DNA of 64,000 bases from Staphylococcus shinii (GTDB lineage Bacteria > Bacillota > Bacilli > Staphylococcales > Staphylococcaceae). The notes under the pieces are model-generated. The model was given only the letters and a program-made list of their open reading frames with translations. It was not told the origin of the DNA and did not search any database. Shown here piece after piece: positions 32,210-40,981 of the stretch (the stretch's first letter is position 1; every line of letters begins with the position of its first letter). Made by a program: the position numbers and the translations under genes. The stretch covers positions 522,281-586,280 of the forward strand of contig NZ_JAGEVL010000003.1 in the NCBI RefSeq assembly GCF_017583065.1, written 5' to 3'.

Positions 32210-33145
32210 ATGGAAAATATAACAATTATCGGTAGCGGGACCATGGGACATTCAATCGCGTTATCCACAGCATGGGCTGGTTATAAAACTCAAGTGTATA
32301 GTTTGAATAATAGTGATTTGGATTTAGCTAAAAAAGAAATAGAAAATAAATTAGATGACTTGTATAGTAACGAATTAATTACTGAAAAACAATTAAGAGA
32401 AATTAAAAAAAATATAATATTTTCTACAAATTTAGAAAAAACCGTAGAATATGCAACATTTGTAATTGAAGCTATTCCTGAAGATTTAGAAATAAAGAAA
32501 GAGTTATATACACGTTTGAATGGTTTATTAGATGAAGATATCATATTGGCAAGTAATACCTCTGGATTTACATTAAATCAATTATCACAGTTTTATAATT
32601 TTCCAGAAAATTTTATAATAACGCATTTTTGGAATCCCGCACATTTAATACCGCTAGTAGAAATTGTAAAAAATGATGTAACGCGTCAAAGTGTCGTCAA
32701 CCGTACTACAAACTTAATTGAAACCATCGGTAAAAAACCTATATTAATTCAAAAAGAAATACCAGGTTTTATTGGGAATAGATTACAATACGCACTTTTT
32801 AGAGAAGCCCAGTCCTTATTAGATAAAGGCGTTGCATCAAAAGAAGATATTGACGCAGCAGTTACTTATAGTGTTGGAAGAAGATATCCAATAATAGGAC
32901 CATTAATGACAGCAGATTTAGGTGGATTAGATACTTTTAGTTCGATTTCCAATTATTTATTTGAAGATTTGAACACCGATAAATTTTCTGGAGAAACATT
33001 AGCACGACATGTTCAAAGTGGCGAATTGGGTTATAAAACAGGCAAAGGTTTCTACAATTGGGATGGCCCTCTCCCTCAAGAAATAATAAATAAAAGAGAT
33101 GAAATATTAATGTATTTTTTGAAAAGAGATTTAGAAGAGAAATAA
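32210..33145 (+). CDS. 3-hydroxyacyl-CoA dehydrogenase-family protein (L-gulonate/carnitine dehydrogenase-like)
   Basis: A 311-aa protein with N-terminal Rossmann motif ITIIGSGTMGHSIALSTAWAG, VIEAIPEDLEIKKELY, ASNTSG, ITHFWNPAHLIPLVEIV (catalytic His), and a C-terminal helical domain with GFIGNRLQYALFREAQ and GYKTGKGFYNW. FWNPAHLIPLVE, instead of the FFNPVPVMKLVE of fatty-acid enzymes, is typical of the lambda-crystallin/L-gulonate 3-dehydrogenase and L-carnitine dehydrogenase branch. It likely oxidises a 3-hydroxy acid. The ATG at 32210 is 6 nt after AGAAGGG; a GTG at 32204 overlaps the RBS. Confidence 0.8.
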   Translation: MENITIIGSGTMGHSIALSTAWAGYKTQVYSLNNSDLDLAKKEIENKLDDLYSNELITEKQLREIKKNIIFSTNLEKTVEYATFVIEAIPEDLEIKKELYTRLNGLLDEDIILASNTSGFTLNQLSQFYNFPENFIITHFWNPAHLIPLVEIVKNDVTRQSVVNRTTNLIETIGKKPILIQKEIPGFIGNRLQYALFREAQSLLDKGVASKEDIDAAVTYSVGRRYPIIGPLMTADLGGLDTFSSISNYLFEDLNTDKFSGETLARHVQSGELGYKTGKGFYNWDGPLPQEIINKRDEILMYFLKRDLEEK

Positions 33146-33155
33146 GGTGATTATT

Positions 33156-33920
33156 TTGTCAAAAAGTTTTATCGATTTAAAAAATAAAAATGTAGTTATT
33201 ACTGGTGGTAATAAAGGAATCGGCCAAAAGGTTGCAATAGATTTTGCTGAATTAGGAGCAAATGTAATTATAATAGGTAGAGATAATAATGCATTAAATC
33301 AAACATTAGATATACTGAATCGTTACGATGGAAATCATAATGCTTTTTCACTTGATATAACAAAACTTAATAAGGTTTCTGAGACTGTTGAGCAAATAAT
33401 TGCAATTTATAAAAGCATAGATATATTGGTGAACAATGCTGGTATAAATATTAGTAAACCTGCATTTGAAATTGAAGAGGAAGATTGGGATAAAGTATTA
33501 GAATTAAATTTAAAATCCTTATTCTTTATTTCTAAATTTTTCGGACGCTATATGGCAGAAGAAGAAGGTGGAAAGATTATTAATGTAGCTTCTCAAGTTG
33601 GTTTTGTAGGGTACCATAATAGAGCACCTTATTCTTCAAGTAAAGGGGGAGTAATACAATTAACTAAATCACTAGCTATAGAATGGGCAAAATATAATAT
33701 AAATGTTAATGCGATCGCTCCAACGTTTGTTGAAACTAAATTGACAGAAGAAATGTTTAAAGATAAAAAATTTAAAGAAGACGTTTTAAATCGCGTATTA
33801 TTTCATAAGTTGCCTAAATTAGATGATATTACTGGAGCAATATTATACTTAAGTTCTAATTTGTCCAACTTTATTACTGGTGAAACAATAAAAATTGATG
33901 GTGGGTGGACTGCAATTTAA
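33156..33920 (+). CDS. Short-chain dehydrogenase/reductase of the LacI-controlled operon
   Basis: A 254-aa classical SDR: VVITGGNKGIGQKVA, NNAGINISKPAFE, IINVASQVGFVG with catalytic Ser, YSSSKGGVIQLTKSLA (Tyr and Lys), and TGETIKIDGGWTAI at the end. It resembles gluconate 5-dehydrogenase and 3-oxoacyl reductase types. It is last in the operon and followed by a terminator. AAGGTGA lies about 7 nt before a TTG at 33156, the preferred start; the in-frame GTG at 33147 is part of that RBS. Confidence 0.8.
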   Translation: MSKSFIDLKNKNVVITGGNKGIGQKVAIDFAELGANVIIIGRDNNALNQTLDILNRYDGNHNAFSLDITKLNKVSETVEQIIAIYKSIDILVNNAGINISKPAFEIEEEDWDKVLELNLKSLFFISKFFGRYMAEEEGGKIINVASQVGFVGYHNRAPYSSSKGGVIQLTKSLAIEWAKYNINVNAIAPTFVETKLTEEMFKDKKFKEDVLNRVLFHKLPKLDDITGAILYLSSNLSNFITGETIKIDGGWTAI

Positions 33921-33964
33921 AGAAACTAAGTTTTTTAAATTGATAAAGTAAGAGAAATTAATAT

Positions 33965-34006
33965 ATAACGAGGGCGTATTACTATATAAACGTTCTCGTT
34001 ATTTTT
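33965..34006 (+). terminator. Intrinsic terminator of the HisD-like operon
   Basis: ATAACGAG (33965-33972) pairs with CTCGTTAT (33995-34002), then TTTTT. Confidence 0.7.
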
Positions 34007-34086
34007 GTCAATTTGTATACATTTTATAAGTAGAAGCGATTTTTCAAAAAATTCATAAACAAAGTTGAAATTCAATAAAGGATTAT

Positions 34087-34125
34087 TATAAACTAATTAA
34101 GTTATGTAATTAGTTTATATTTTTT
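34087..34125 (+). terminator. Second terminator-like hairpin upstream of araR
   Basis: TATAAACTAATTA (34087-34099) pairs perfectly with TAATTAGTTTATA (34107-34119), followed by TTTTTT. Confidence 0.6.
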
Positions 34126-34260
34126 AATAGCGTAATTTTAATTATATATTGTTTTGTATAAACTACAGAAAGAGTGCATAAAACCTTGATGACAATGGCG
34201 GAGAGGTTTATTAATTCAACATTTTTCATGTTTTTATGCTAGTTCCAGTAAGAAAATATG

Positions 34261-34280
34261 ACGTATGCTATAATATACGT
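34261..34280 (+). promoter_or_regulatory. araR promoter with overlapping palindrome
   Basis: ACGTATGCTATAATATACGT is an imperfect palindrome (ACGTAT/ATACGT) centred on the -10 TATAAT (34269-34274). A repressor bound there would block araR transcription; autoregulation by AraR is plausible but the sequence differs from the araB operators. Confidence 0.4.
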
Positions 34281-34318
34281 TATTACTAAATATTGGTGCG
34301 ATTAGGAGATTTTTAATT

Positions 34319-35398
34319 ATGAATAAGCCCAAATATCAAATTGTAGCGAATGAAATAAAGGAAAAAATAATAAATAAAACGTATCAAGTCGGAATGTTGT
34401 TACCGACAGAAAAACAATTTCAGGATAGATATAATGTAAGTCGCTATACGATAAGACAGGCGATGGATCTACTTGTTAAAGAAGGATTTATAAGAAAGAA
34501 AAAGGGTTCAGGGTCTTATGTAAGCTATAGTTATTTAAATACACGCCAAGCGAATGAAACTAAAAAAATAGGTGTCATCGTGACGTATTTATCGGACTAT
34601 ATTTTTCCGAGTATTATTAGAGGGATAGAAAATGTATTTAGAAAAAATGGCTATTCCTTGATACTAGCAAGTACGAATAATAACCACGAAGAAGAACGTA
34701 AATGCTTAGAAATGATGTTGAATCAAGGTGTGACTGGACTAATTGTAGAACCTACTAAAAGTAACGTTTATAATCCAAACCTATCTTATTATTCACTATT
34801 TAAACAACGTGATATTCCAATTTTAATGATAAATGCAAAATATGATGAATTGAATTTACCTTATACAGCAATTGATGATGTGAAGTCTGGTTATTTAGCG
34901 ACTAAATATTTGATAGATCATGGGCATGAGCACATTGCATTGATTACGAAAATTGATGACAATCAAGGTAAACTAAGAATGAAAGGGTATTTTAACGCTT
35001 TTGAAAGTAATCATATTTTATTTAAAGGTGAACATATCTATACATTTGATACTGAAAGTAAACCACAGGTAATTGAACAAATTGTGGAACATATTTGCAA
35101 TAAAAAAATTAACATAACTGGTTTAGTTTGCTATAACGACGCTATCGCATATGAGGTCATGCAGGAATTGAAAAAACGAAATATGCGAATACCGAATGAC
35201 TTATCTGTTGTAGGACAAGATAATTCAGTGTTAAGTAAATTGAATGAAATGGATTTAACAACAACGTCTCATCCGCAGGAATTGCTAGGTAGTAGAGCAG
35301 CTGAATGGATGATTAGTACGATAGATAAAGATAAACAACAAACCTCGCAACTCATAGATACATATATTATAGAACGTAATTCAGTGAAAAAAATTTAA
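34319..35398 (+). CDS. araR: AraR arabinose-responsive repressor (GntR/LacI chimera)
   Basis: A 359-aa protein with an N-terminal GntR-type winged helix (YQIVANEIKEKIINKTYQVGMLLPTEKQFQDRYNVSRYTIRQAMDLLVKEGFI, about 6-58) joined to a LacI-type sugar-binding domain (IGVIVTYLSDYIFPSIIRGIE; IDDVKSGYLATKYLIDHGHEHIALI; VVGQDNSVLSKL). This fusion defines AraR. It lies upstream of araBDA with operators at 35452-35497 and is separated by its own terminator. L-arabinose should release it from DNA. RBS TTAGGAGAT. Confidence 0.9.
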   Translation: MNKPKYQIVANEIKEKIINKTYQVGMLLPTEKQFQDRYNVSRYTIRQAMDLLVKEGFIRKKKGSGSYVSYSYLNTRQANETKKIGVIVTYLSDYIFPSIIRGIENVFRKNGYSLILASTNNNHEEERKCLEMMLNQGVTGLIVEPTKSNVYNPNLSYYSLFKQRDIPILMINAKYDELNLPYTAIDDVKSGYLATKYLIDHGHEHIALITKIDDNQGKLRMKGYFNAFESNHILFKGEHIYTFDTESKPQVIEQIVEHICNKKINITGLVCYNDAIAYEVMQELKKRNMRIPNDLSVVGQDNSVLSKLNEMDLTTTSHPQELLGSRAAEWMISTIDKDKQQTSQLIDTYIIERNSVKKI

Positions 35399-35403
35399 AT
35401 ACT

Positions 35404-35441
35404 GGCTCAAATCAATAATTACATTGGTTTGAGCCCTTTTT
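35404..35441 (+). terminator. Intrinsic terminator after araR
   Basis: GGCTCAAATCA (35404-35414) pairs with TGGTTTGAGCC (35425-35435), then TTTTT. Confidence 0.8.
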
Positions 35442-35451
35442 ATGCCCTTTA

Positions 35452-35468
35452 ATATGTGCGGACATAAT
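35452..35468 (+). promoter_or_regulatory. AraR operator 1
   Basis: ATATGTGCGGACATAAT resembles the AraR consensus ATTTGTACGTACAAAT. It lies about 30 bp (three turns) upstream of operator 2, allowing cooperative binding. Confidence 0.65.
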
Positions 35469-35478
35469 ATAATTTTTG

Positions 35479-35507
35479 TTGACATGTACGGACAAATAAT
35501 ATAAGGT
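35479..35507 (+). promoter_or_regulatory. araBDA promoter with AraR operator 2
   Basis: TTGACA (35479-35484), 17-bp spacer, TATAAG (35502-35507). ACATGTACGGACAAAT (35482-35497), a good AraR-type site, fills the spacer. Confidence 0.7.
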
Positions 35508-35512
35508 GTATT

Positions 35513-35526
35513 TGAAAACGGTTTCA
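35513..35526 (+). promoter_or_regulatory. cre box of the ara operon
   Basis: TGAAAACGGTTTCA is a perfect cre consensus, located just downstream of the promoter, so CcpA would block transcription in glucose. Confidence 0.75.
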
Positions 35527-35541
35527 AAGGGGCGATAAAAC

Positions 35542-37164
35542 ATGGATGATTTGAATCGAAATTTAAAAAGTGAAGATATTTCAATAGGTATTGAATTAGG
35601 CTCTACTAGGATTAAAACCGTAGCTATAGATCAGAATTTGAGCACAGTTGCATCTGGCCATTTTGAGTGGGAGAACCAATTCATCGATGGATATTGGACA
35701 TATTCGATTAATGATATTTGGGTAGGATTGCAGAAGAGTTATAGTGCAATGACGACGGAAATAAAAGAAAAGTATGATTTAACCCTAAGAAAAGTGAAGT
35801 CTATTGGGGTGAGTGGTATGATGCACGGTTATCTGGCTTTTGATCAAAACGAAGACTTGCTTGTGCCATTTAGAACTTGGAGGAATGGAAATACAGCTAA
35901 AGCGGCAACATTACTTAGCGAAGCATTTCAATTTAATATACCTGAACGCTGGAGTATTGCACATTTGTATCAGGCTATATTAGATAATGAGTCACATATA
36001 AATCGAATAACTTATTTAACTACATTAGCTGGATATGTACATTGGTACCTAACTGGTGAAAAAGTTTTAGGTATTGGTGATGCTTCAGGCATGTTTCCGA
36101 TAAATATTGATACAAAGGACTATAGGATAGACTTGTTAAATGAGACAAATAACATATTTAAAGCAAAGGGGTTTGGACAGTCAGTTGAAAAGTTATTACC
36201 TGAGGTTAAATTAGCAGGGGAAAGTGGAGGGCTACTTACAAAAGATGGTGCAACGTTATTAGATCCTTCTGGTAACCTTGAAGCTGGCATTTTGATGTGC
36301 CCACCAGAAGGAGACGCTGGTACAGGTATGGTTGCAACAAATACGGTTGCTCAGAATACAGGTAATATATCTGCTGGCACAAGTGCGTTTGCCATGATTG
36401 TATTATCAAATACTTTGAAAGATATGTATCCGGAAATTGATGTTGTGACGACTCCTGATGGCAGCGAAGTAGCTATGATTCATACTAATAATTGTACTTC
36501 AGATATTAATGATTGGATGAATTTGTTTGGTGAAGTATTAAACGTCATGGGTGTTGATTTTTCATCAGATGAGTTGTACGGACATATTTTCGAGCGTTCA
36601 TTAAGTAGTGATGATAACATAGGCGGTCTGCTTTCATATAATTATGTATCTGGAGAGAATATTACAAATGTACACACAGGCTATCCATTATTTATCCGCG
36701 AACCTAATTATCAGTTCAATTTAGCAAACTTTATGAAAATGCATTTATTTAGTGCATTTAGTACTTTGAAAATTGGCATGGATTTACTTAAGGAAAATGA
36801 ATATATCAACATAGATAAATTGATTGCTCATGGTGGAATATTTAAAACGAAAGACGTTGCTCAACAGATACTAGCTTCTGCACTTGAACAGCCCATAACG
36901 GTTATGGAAACTGCAAGTGAAGGAGGGGCATGGGGCATTAGTGTTTTAGCGTTTTATGCCGCATTAGATACTGAAGTACCGCTAGATGAATTCCTTAATG
37001 AATCCGTATTTATAAATACGAGAGCTAGCACATTACACCCAGTAGAACAAGAAGTTATTAATTTTAATAATTATGTAGAAAAAATGAAAAAAGGATTATC
37101 GATTGAACAATCCATAACTAAATATTTAGGAGGCGATATGAATGCTCGAAGCGTTAAAAGCTGA
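35542..37164 (+). CDS. araB: L-ribulokinase
   Basis: A 540-aa FGGY-family kinase: IGIELGSTRIKTVAID (about 15-30) at the N-terminus, GVSGMMHGYLAFD, GDASGMFPI, EGDAGTGMVATNTVAQNTGNISAGTSAFAM and a C-terminal IAHGGIFKTKDVAQQILASAL. The first gene of the ara operon; it phosphorylates L-ribulose made by AraA. RBS AAAGGGGCG. Its 3' end overlaps araD by 23 bp, so the two are likely translationally coupled. It belongs to the ribulokinase type seen in Gram-positives rather than enteric AraB, judged by the neighbouring genes. Confidence 0.88.
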   Translation: MDDLNRNLKSEDISIGIELGSTRIKTVAIDQNLSTVASGHFEWENQFIDGYWTYSINDIWVGLQKSYSAMTTEIKEKYDLTLRKVKSIGVSGMMHGYLAFDQNEDLLVPFRTWRNGNTAKAATLLSEAFQFNIPERWSIAHLYQAILDNESHINRITYLTTLAGYVHWYLTGEKVLGIGDASGMFPINIDTKDYRIDLLNETNNIFKAKGFGQSVEKLLPEVKLAGESGGLLTKDGATLLDPSGNLEAGILMCPPEGDAGTGMVATNTVAQNTGNISAGTSAFAMIVLSNTLKDMYPEIDVVTTPDGSEVAMIHTNNCTSDINDWMNLFGEVLNVMGVDFSSDELYGHIFERSLSSDDNIGGLLSYNYVSGENITNVHTGYPLFIREPNYQFNLANFMKMHLFSAFSTLKIGMDLLKENEYINIDKLIAHGGIFKTKDVAQQILASALEQPITVMETASEGGAWGISVLAFYAALDTEVPLDEFLNESVFINTRASTLHPVEQEVINFNNYVEKMKKGLSIEQSITKYLGGDMNARSVKS

Positions 37165-37837
37165 AGTATATCAAGCGAATTTAGAATTGCCTAGTAGAGG
37201 CCTAATTAAGTATACCTGGGGTAATGTTAGTGCGTTCGATCCAGAATCACAGTTATTTGTTATTAAACCAAGTGGTGTAGATTATGATGAAATGAAGCCT
37301 GAGGATATGGTTGTTTGTAACTTAGAATGTGAAGTTATTGAAGGGGATTTGAAGCCATCTTCAGATATGCCAACACATGCAGTGCTGTATAAAAAATTTG
37401 ATGGCATTGGTAGTGTGGTCCATACACATTCACCTTGGGCTACTACTTGGGCACAATCTGGGCTGCCTGTGCCTGCAATGGGTACTACACATGCGGATAC
37501 ATTTTATGGTGATATTCCTTGCGCAAGATTTTTAACAACAGCAGAAATAAATAAGGATTATGAGTATGAAACAGGTAATGTCATCGTTGAAACATTTGAT
37601 GAAAAAGGGATAAATCCACATGAAGTACCTGCTGTTTTGTTACATGGACATGCACCATTTATATGGGGAGAGAATTGTGACAAGGCTGTTATGAATGCAG
37701 TTGTTTTAGAAGAAGTATGTAAAATGAATATATTTACGCGACAGTTAAATCCTTTTGCAGAAACATTGCCTAAAGCAATACTTGATAAGCATTTTGAAAG
37801 GAAACACGGAAAAAACGCCTATTATGGTCAAAATTAA
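37142..37837 (+). CDS. araD: L-ribulose-5-phosphate 4-epimerase
   Basis: A 231-aa class II aldolase/epimerase: GLIKYTWGNVSAFDPE, VIKPSGVDYD, SSDMPTHAVLYKKFDGIGSVVHTHSPWATTWAQ (zinc-binding HTH) and LLHGHAPFIWGE. Length and order are as expected. It converts L-ribulose-5-P to D-xylulose-5-P. RBS GGAGGCG lies inside araB; the ATG at 37142 is used, with another ATG in a different frame at 37138. Confidence 0.92.
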   Translation: MLEALKAEVYQANLELPSRGLIKYTWGNVSAFDPESQLFVIKPSGVDYDEMKPEDMVVCNLECEVIEGDLKPSSDMPTHAVLYKKFDGIGSVVHTHSPWATTWAQSGLPVPAMGTTHADTFYGDIPCARFLTTAEINKDYEYETGNVIVETFDEKGINPHEVPAVLLHGHAPFIWGENCDKAVMNAVVLEEVCKMNIFTRQLNPFAETLPKAILDKHFERKHGKNAYYGQN

Positions 37838-37849
37838 GGGGGAAGTAAA

Positions 37850-39271
37850 ATGACAAATGTTAAAAAATTCTGGTTTGTAGTTGGATCACAAGCACTATAT
37901 GGTGAAGAGGCTTTAAATCAAGTTAAGCAAAATGCCCAAAATATCGCTGATGGGTTGAATGAAAGTGGGCAATTACCTTTTGAAATTGAATTACAACCGA
38001 AATTGGCAGTTTCAGCAGATGTGATAACTGAAATTATGAAAGAAGCTAATTATCGTGACGATATTTTAGGTGTTCTTACTTGGATGCACACATTTTCGCC
38101 AGCAAAAATGTGGATAAGAGGTACTAAATTACTACAAAAACCGTTATTACATTTAGCGACACAATATAATGAAGATATTTCCTGGGAAAACATCGACATG
38201 GATTATATGAACCTACATCAATCGGCACATGGTGATAGAGAATACGGTTATATTAACCGTCGCTTGAATAAAAATAATGAAGTTATATTTGGGCACTGGA
38301 AAGACACAAACGTTCAACAGCAATTAAGAGATTGGATGCTTATAGCCAATGCTTATAGCGAAAGTTTTAATTTAAAAGTCGCTAGATTTGGTGACAATAT
38401 GCGCAATGTGGCAGTAACAGAAGGAGATAAAATAGAAGCGCAAATTCAATATGGTTGGACTGTTGATTACTACGGTATCGGTGATTTAGTTGAATATATT
38501 AATCAAGTTACTGATGAAGATGTAGCTGCATTATTTAAAACATACGAAAACTTATACGAATTTGATTATAGAGATTATAGTAAAGCGGCATTTAACAGTT
38601 CTGTAAAAGAACAAATTAAGTACGAAATAGCGATTAAGCAATTCTTAGATGAAGGTGGCTATACTGCTTTCACTTCAAACTTTGAAGATTTACATGGTAT
38701 GCAGCAATTACCAGGTTTAGCAGTACAAAGGTTAAATGGACAAGGTTATGGATTTGCTGGTGAAGGTGACTGGAAGACAGCAGCTTTAGATCGTTTATTG
38801 AAAATTGCTGCAGAAAATGAAGCAACAGGATTTATGGAAGATTATACGTATGATTTAAGAAGCGGCCATTCACATATTCTAGGCTCACATATGTTAGAAG
38901 TTGATCCGACACTTGCTGAAACGAAACCTAAACTTGTTGTGAATCCACTTGGTATAGGGGATAAAAATGACCCGGCAAGATTAGTATTTGATGGTAAATC
39001 TGGTGAAGGCGTTGTTGTAACGATGCTCGATTTAGGGACACGCTATAAATTTATTATTAATGAAATAGAAGCTAAAAGTCTCGATGAACCAGCTCCTCAT
39101 TTGCCTGTAGCTAGAGTGCTTTGGGAAGTGAAACCATCATTAGAAAAAGGTGTAAAACGTTGGATAGAAGAAGGCGGCGGACATCATACTATACTTTCTC
39201 TAAAATTAACACGTTCAAAAATAGAAATACTATTGAAAATGTTTGATGCCGAATACACACTAATTAACTAA
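37850..39271 (+). CDS. araA: L-arabinose isomerase
   Basis: A 473-aa isomerase starting KFWFVVGSQALYGEEAL, with LTWMHTFSPAKMWIRG (about 80-95), NLHQSAHGDREYG, GLAVQRLNGQGYGFAGEGDWKTAAL (metal-site Glu) and RSGHSHILGSHMLEVDP. It converts L-arabinose to L-ribulose using Mn2+. 12 bp after araD with RBS AAGGGGGAA. Order is araB-araD-araA, then a transporter. Confidence 0.93.
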   Translation: MTNVKKFWFVVGSQALYGEEALNQVKQNAQNIADGLNESGQLPFEIELQPKLAVSADVITEIMKEANYRDDILGVLTWMHTFSPAKMWIRGTKLLQKPLLHLATQYNEDISWENIDMDYMNLHQSAHGDREYGYINRRLNKNNEVIFGHWKDTNVQQQLRDWMLIANAYSESFNLKVARFGDNMRNVAVTEGDKIEAQIQYGWTVDYYGIGDLVEYINQVTDEDVAALFKTYENLYEFDYRDYSKAAFNSSVKEQIKYEIAIKQFLDEGGYTAFTSNFEDLHGMQQLPGLAVQRLNGQGYGFAGEGDWKTAALDRLLKIAAENEATGFMEDYTYDLRSGHSHILGSHMLEVDPTLAETKPKLVVNPLGIGDKNDPARLVFDGKSGEGVVVTMLDLGTRYKFIINEIEAKSLDEPAPHLPVARVLWEVKPSLEKGVKRWIEEGGGHHTILSLKLTRSKIEILLKMFDAEYTLIN

Positions 39272-39342
39272 TTTTCAAAAAACGTTTGTCGTAAATCTAT
39301 GCATAGGTGATTAAGTTTTTCATTAAAAAGAGGGTGAATGGG

Positions 39343-40746
39343 ATGAAAGTTAATAGTAAGGTTTCAAATCGTTTTATCTATTTCTTCGGAGCTTTTGGTG
39401 GTATATTATTTGGTTATGATATTGGGGTTATGACAGGAGCGCTACCGTTTTTAAGAGAAGACTGGGGTATTGAAAGTGGATTTATTATAGGTTTAATTAC
39501 ATCTTCAGTGATGTTAGGTGCGATATTTGGTGGTATTTTAGCTGGCAAACTGTCGGATAAACTAGGTAGAAGAAAAATGATATTAATTTCAGCGATTATT
39601 TTCGTTATTGGTTCAATCTTGTCAGGTATTGCACCACATGATGGTAATTACTTTTTGATTATATCTAGAGTTATACTTGGTTTAGCAGTGGGTGCAGCAT
39701 CAGCTTTAGTTCCTGCTTATATGTCTGAAATGGCACCAGCAAAATATCGTGGTCAATTATCAGGAATGAATCAAACTATGATTGTATCTGGAATGTTATT
39801 ATCTTATATTGTTGATTATTATTTAAGAGGATTACCTATGGAAATTGGTTGGAGACTAATGTTGAGTATCGCAGCAATTCCGGCACTGATTTTGTTTTTA
39901 GGTGTCTTAAAACTACCAGAATCTCCAAGGTTCTTAATTAAAAATAATAGATTTGAAGAAGCTAAACTTGTATTAAGTAATCTTAGAAATAATTATAAAG
40001 TCGATGAAGAATTTGAAGAAATTAAAAAAACAATTCAAAAAGAGAATAATGTGAAAAATAATCAGTCATTAGCCACATTATTTAATGGTAAATATAAATA
40101 TTTAGTAGTTGCAGGATTAGGTGTAGCAGCATTTCAACAGTTTCAAGGGGCGAATGCAATATTTTATTATATTCCATTAATTGTAGAACAAGCCACTGGA
40201 AATTCTGCGAGTGATGCACTTATGTGGCCTATTATTCAAGGTGTCATACTTGTATTAGGATCATTACTCTTTATTTGGATAGCGGATAAATTTAATAGAA
40301 GAACATTGCTTATGCTAGGTGGTACCGTAATGGGATTATCGTTTATATTGCCTGCTATTATTCATATATTTTTACCCAATGCGAATCCGATATTGATAGT
40401 AATCTTTTTAAGTATTTATGTTGCCTTCTATTCCTTTACATGGGCACCACTTACATGGGTTATTGTCGGTGAAATATTCCCGTTAGCAATTAGAGGTTTT
40501 GCTTCGGGTAGCGCATCATCATTAAATTGGATTGGTTCTTTCTTAGTTGGGCTTCTATTCCCAATTATGACAGCTTACTTTTCACAACAAATTGTTTTTG
40601 CAATCTTTGGTGTTATCTGTATTCTCGGTGTATTATTTGTGAAAAAATTTGTTCCGGAATCAAGAGGGCGTACGCTTGAAGAGATTGAAGCAATTGGAGA
40701 GTCACGCGATTCGAATAAGGTTAATGCGCAAGTGAAAAATATATAA
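39343..40746 (+). CDS. araE: Sugar:proton symporter (AraE-like, MFS)
   Basis: A 467-aa major facilitator with 12 helices and sugar-porter motifs: FGGILFGYDIGVMTGALPF, GKLSDKLGRRKM, RVILGLAVGAASALVPAYMSEMAPAKYRGQL, PESPRFL and FVPESRGRTLEEIE. It closes the arabinose operon, so L-arabinose uptake is the natural role. The start at 39343 has RBS AGAGGGTG; the upstream in-frame codon at 39307 has none. A shared terminator with the convergent PSM-like gene follows. Confidence 0.85.
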   Translation: MKVNSKVSNRFIYFFGAFGGILFGYDIGVMTGALPFLREDWGIESGFIIGLITSSVMLGAIFGGILAGKLSDKLGRRKMILISAIIFVIGSILSGIAPHDGNYFLIISRVILGLAVGAASALVPAYMSEMAPAKYRGQLSGMNQTMIVSGMLLSYIVDYYLRGLPMEIGWRLMLSIAAIPALILFLGVLKLPESPRFLIKNNRFEEAKLVLSNLRNNYKVDEEFEEIKKTIQKENNVKNNQSLATLFNGKYKYLVVAGLGVAAFQQFQGANAIFYYIPLIVEQATGNSASDALMWPIIQGVILVLGSLLFIWIADKFNRRTLLMLGGTVMGLSFILPAIIHIFLPNANPILIVIFLSIYVAFYSFTWAPLTWVIVGEIFPLAIRGFASGSASSLNWIGSFLVGLLFPIMTAYFSQQIVFAIFGVICILGVLFVKKFVPESRGRTLEEIEAIGESRDSNKVNAQVKNI

Positions 40747-40778
40747 TAATTTAAATGGAAAACAATCTGGTAAATAAT

Positions 40779-40838
40779 AAAAGACCTTTTCTATGAAACT
40801 CCTCAATTAAGAAGGGGTTTCTAGAAAAGGCCTTTTTT
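40779..40838. terminator. Bidirectional terminator between araE and PSM-beta-like gene
   Basis: A long stem: AAAAGACCTTTTCTATGAAA... (40779 onward) pairs with ...TTTCTAGAAAAGGCCTTTTTT (ending 40837). T-runs occur on both strands. Confidence 0.8.
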
Positions 40839-40849
40839 CATGCATATGT

Positions 40850-40981
40850 TTATTTAAAGAAACCTAAAATGAAGTCTACACCTTTACCTAAAACCTCTGC
40901 GATGCTTACGCCCATTGTAGCCCAGTCATGTGCTAAACCTGCATTTACTGCGTTGCCAATTGCTTCTACGATTCCTGCCAT
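40850..40981 (-). CDS. Phenol-soluble modulin beta-like peptide
   Basis: A 43-aa peptide on the minus strand, with RBS AAAGGAGTG before ATG 40981. It reads [20 protein letters not shown], then [18 protein letters not shown] and ends LGFFK. Size, lack of a signal peptide, the DW-x-MGxSI core and the [11 protein letters not shown] helix match beta-class PSMs and the SLUSH/antigonococcal peptides of coagulase-negative staphylococci. Such peptides are amphipathic surfactants exported by the Pmt ABC system. Often they occur in tandem copies; here there is one. Export and activity are family inference. Confidence 0.82.
   Translation of the reverse strand: MAGIVEAIGNAVNAGLAHDWATMGVSIAEVLGKGVDFILGFFK

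Larger units (their letters stand above)
33921..34318. other. Intergenic region between SDR operon and araR
   Basis: Contains two terminator hairpins (33965-34006 and 34087-34125), a small hairpin AAACCT/AGGTTT near 34182-34209, and the araR promoter with a palindrome over the -10 (34261-34280). No gene is seen. Confidence 0.6.
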
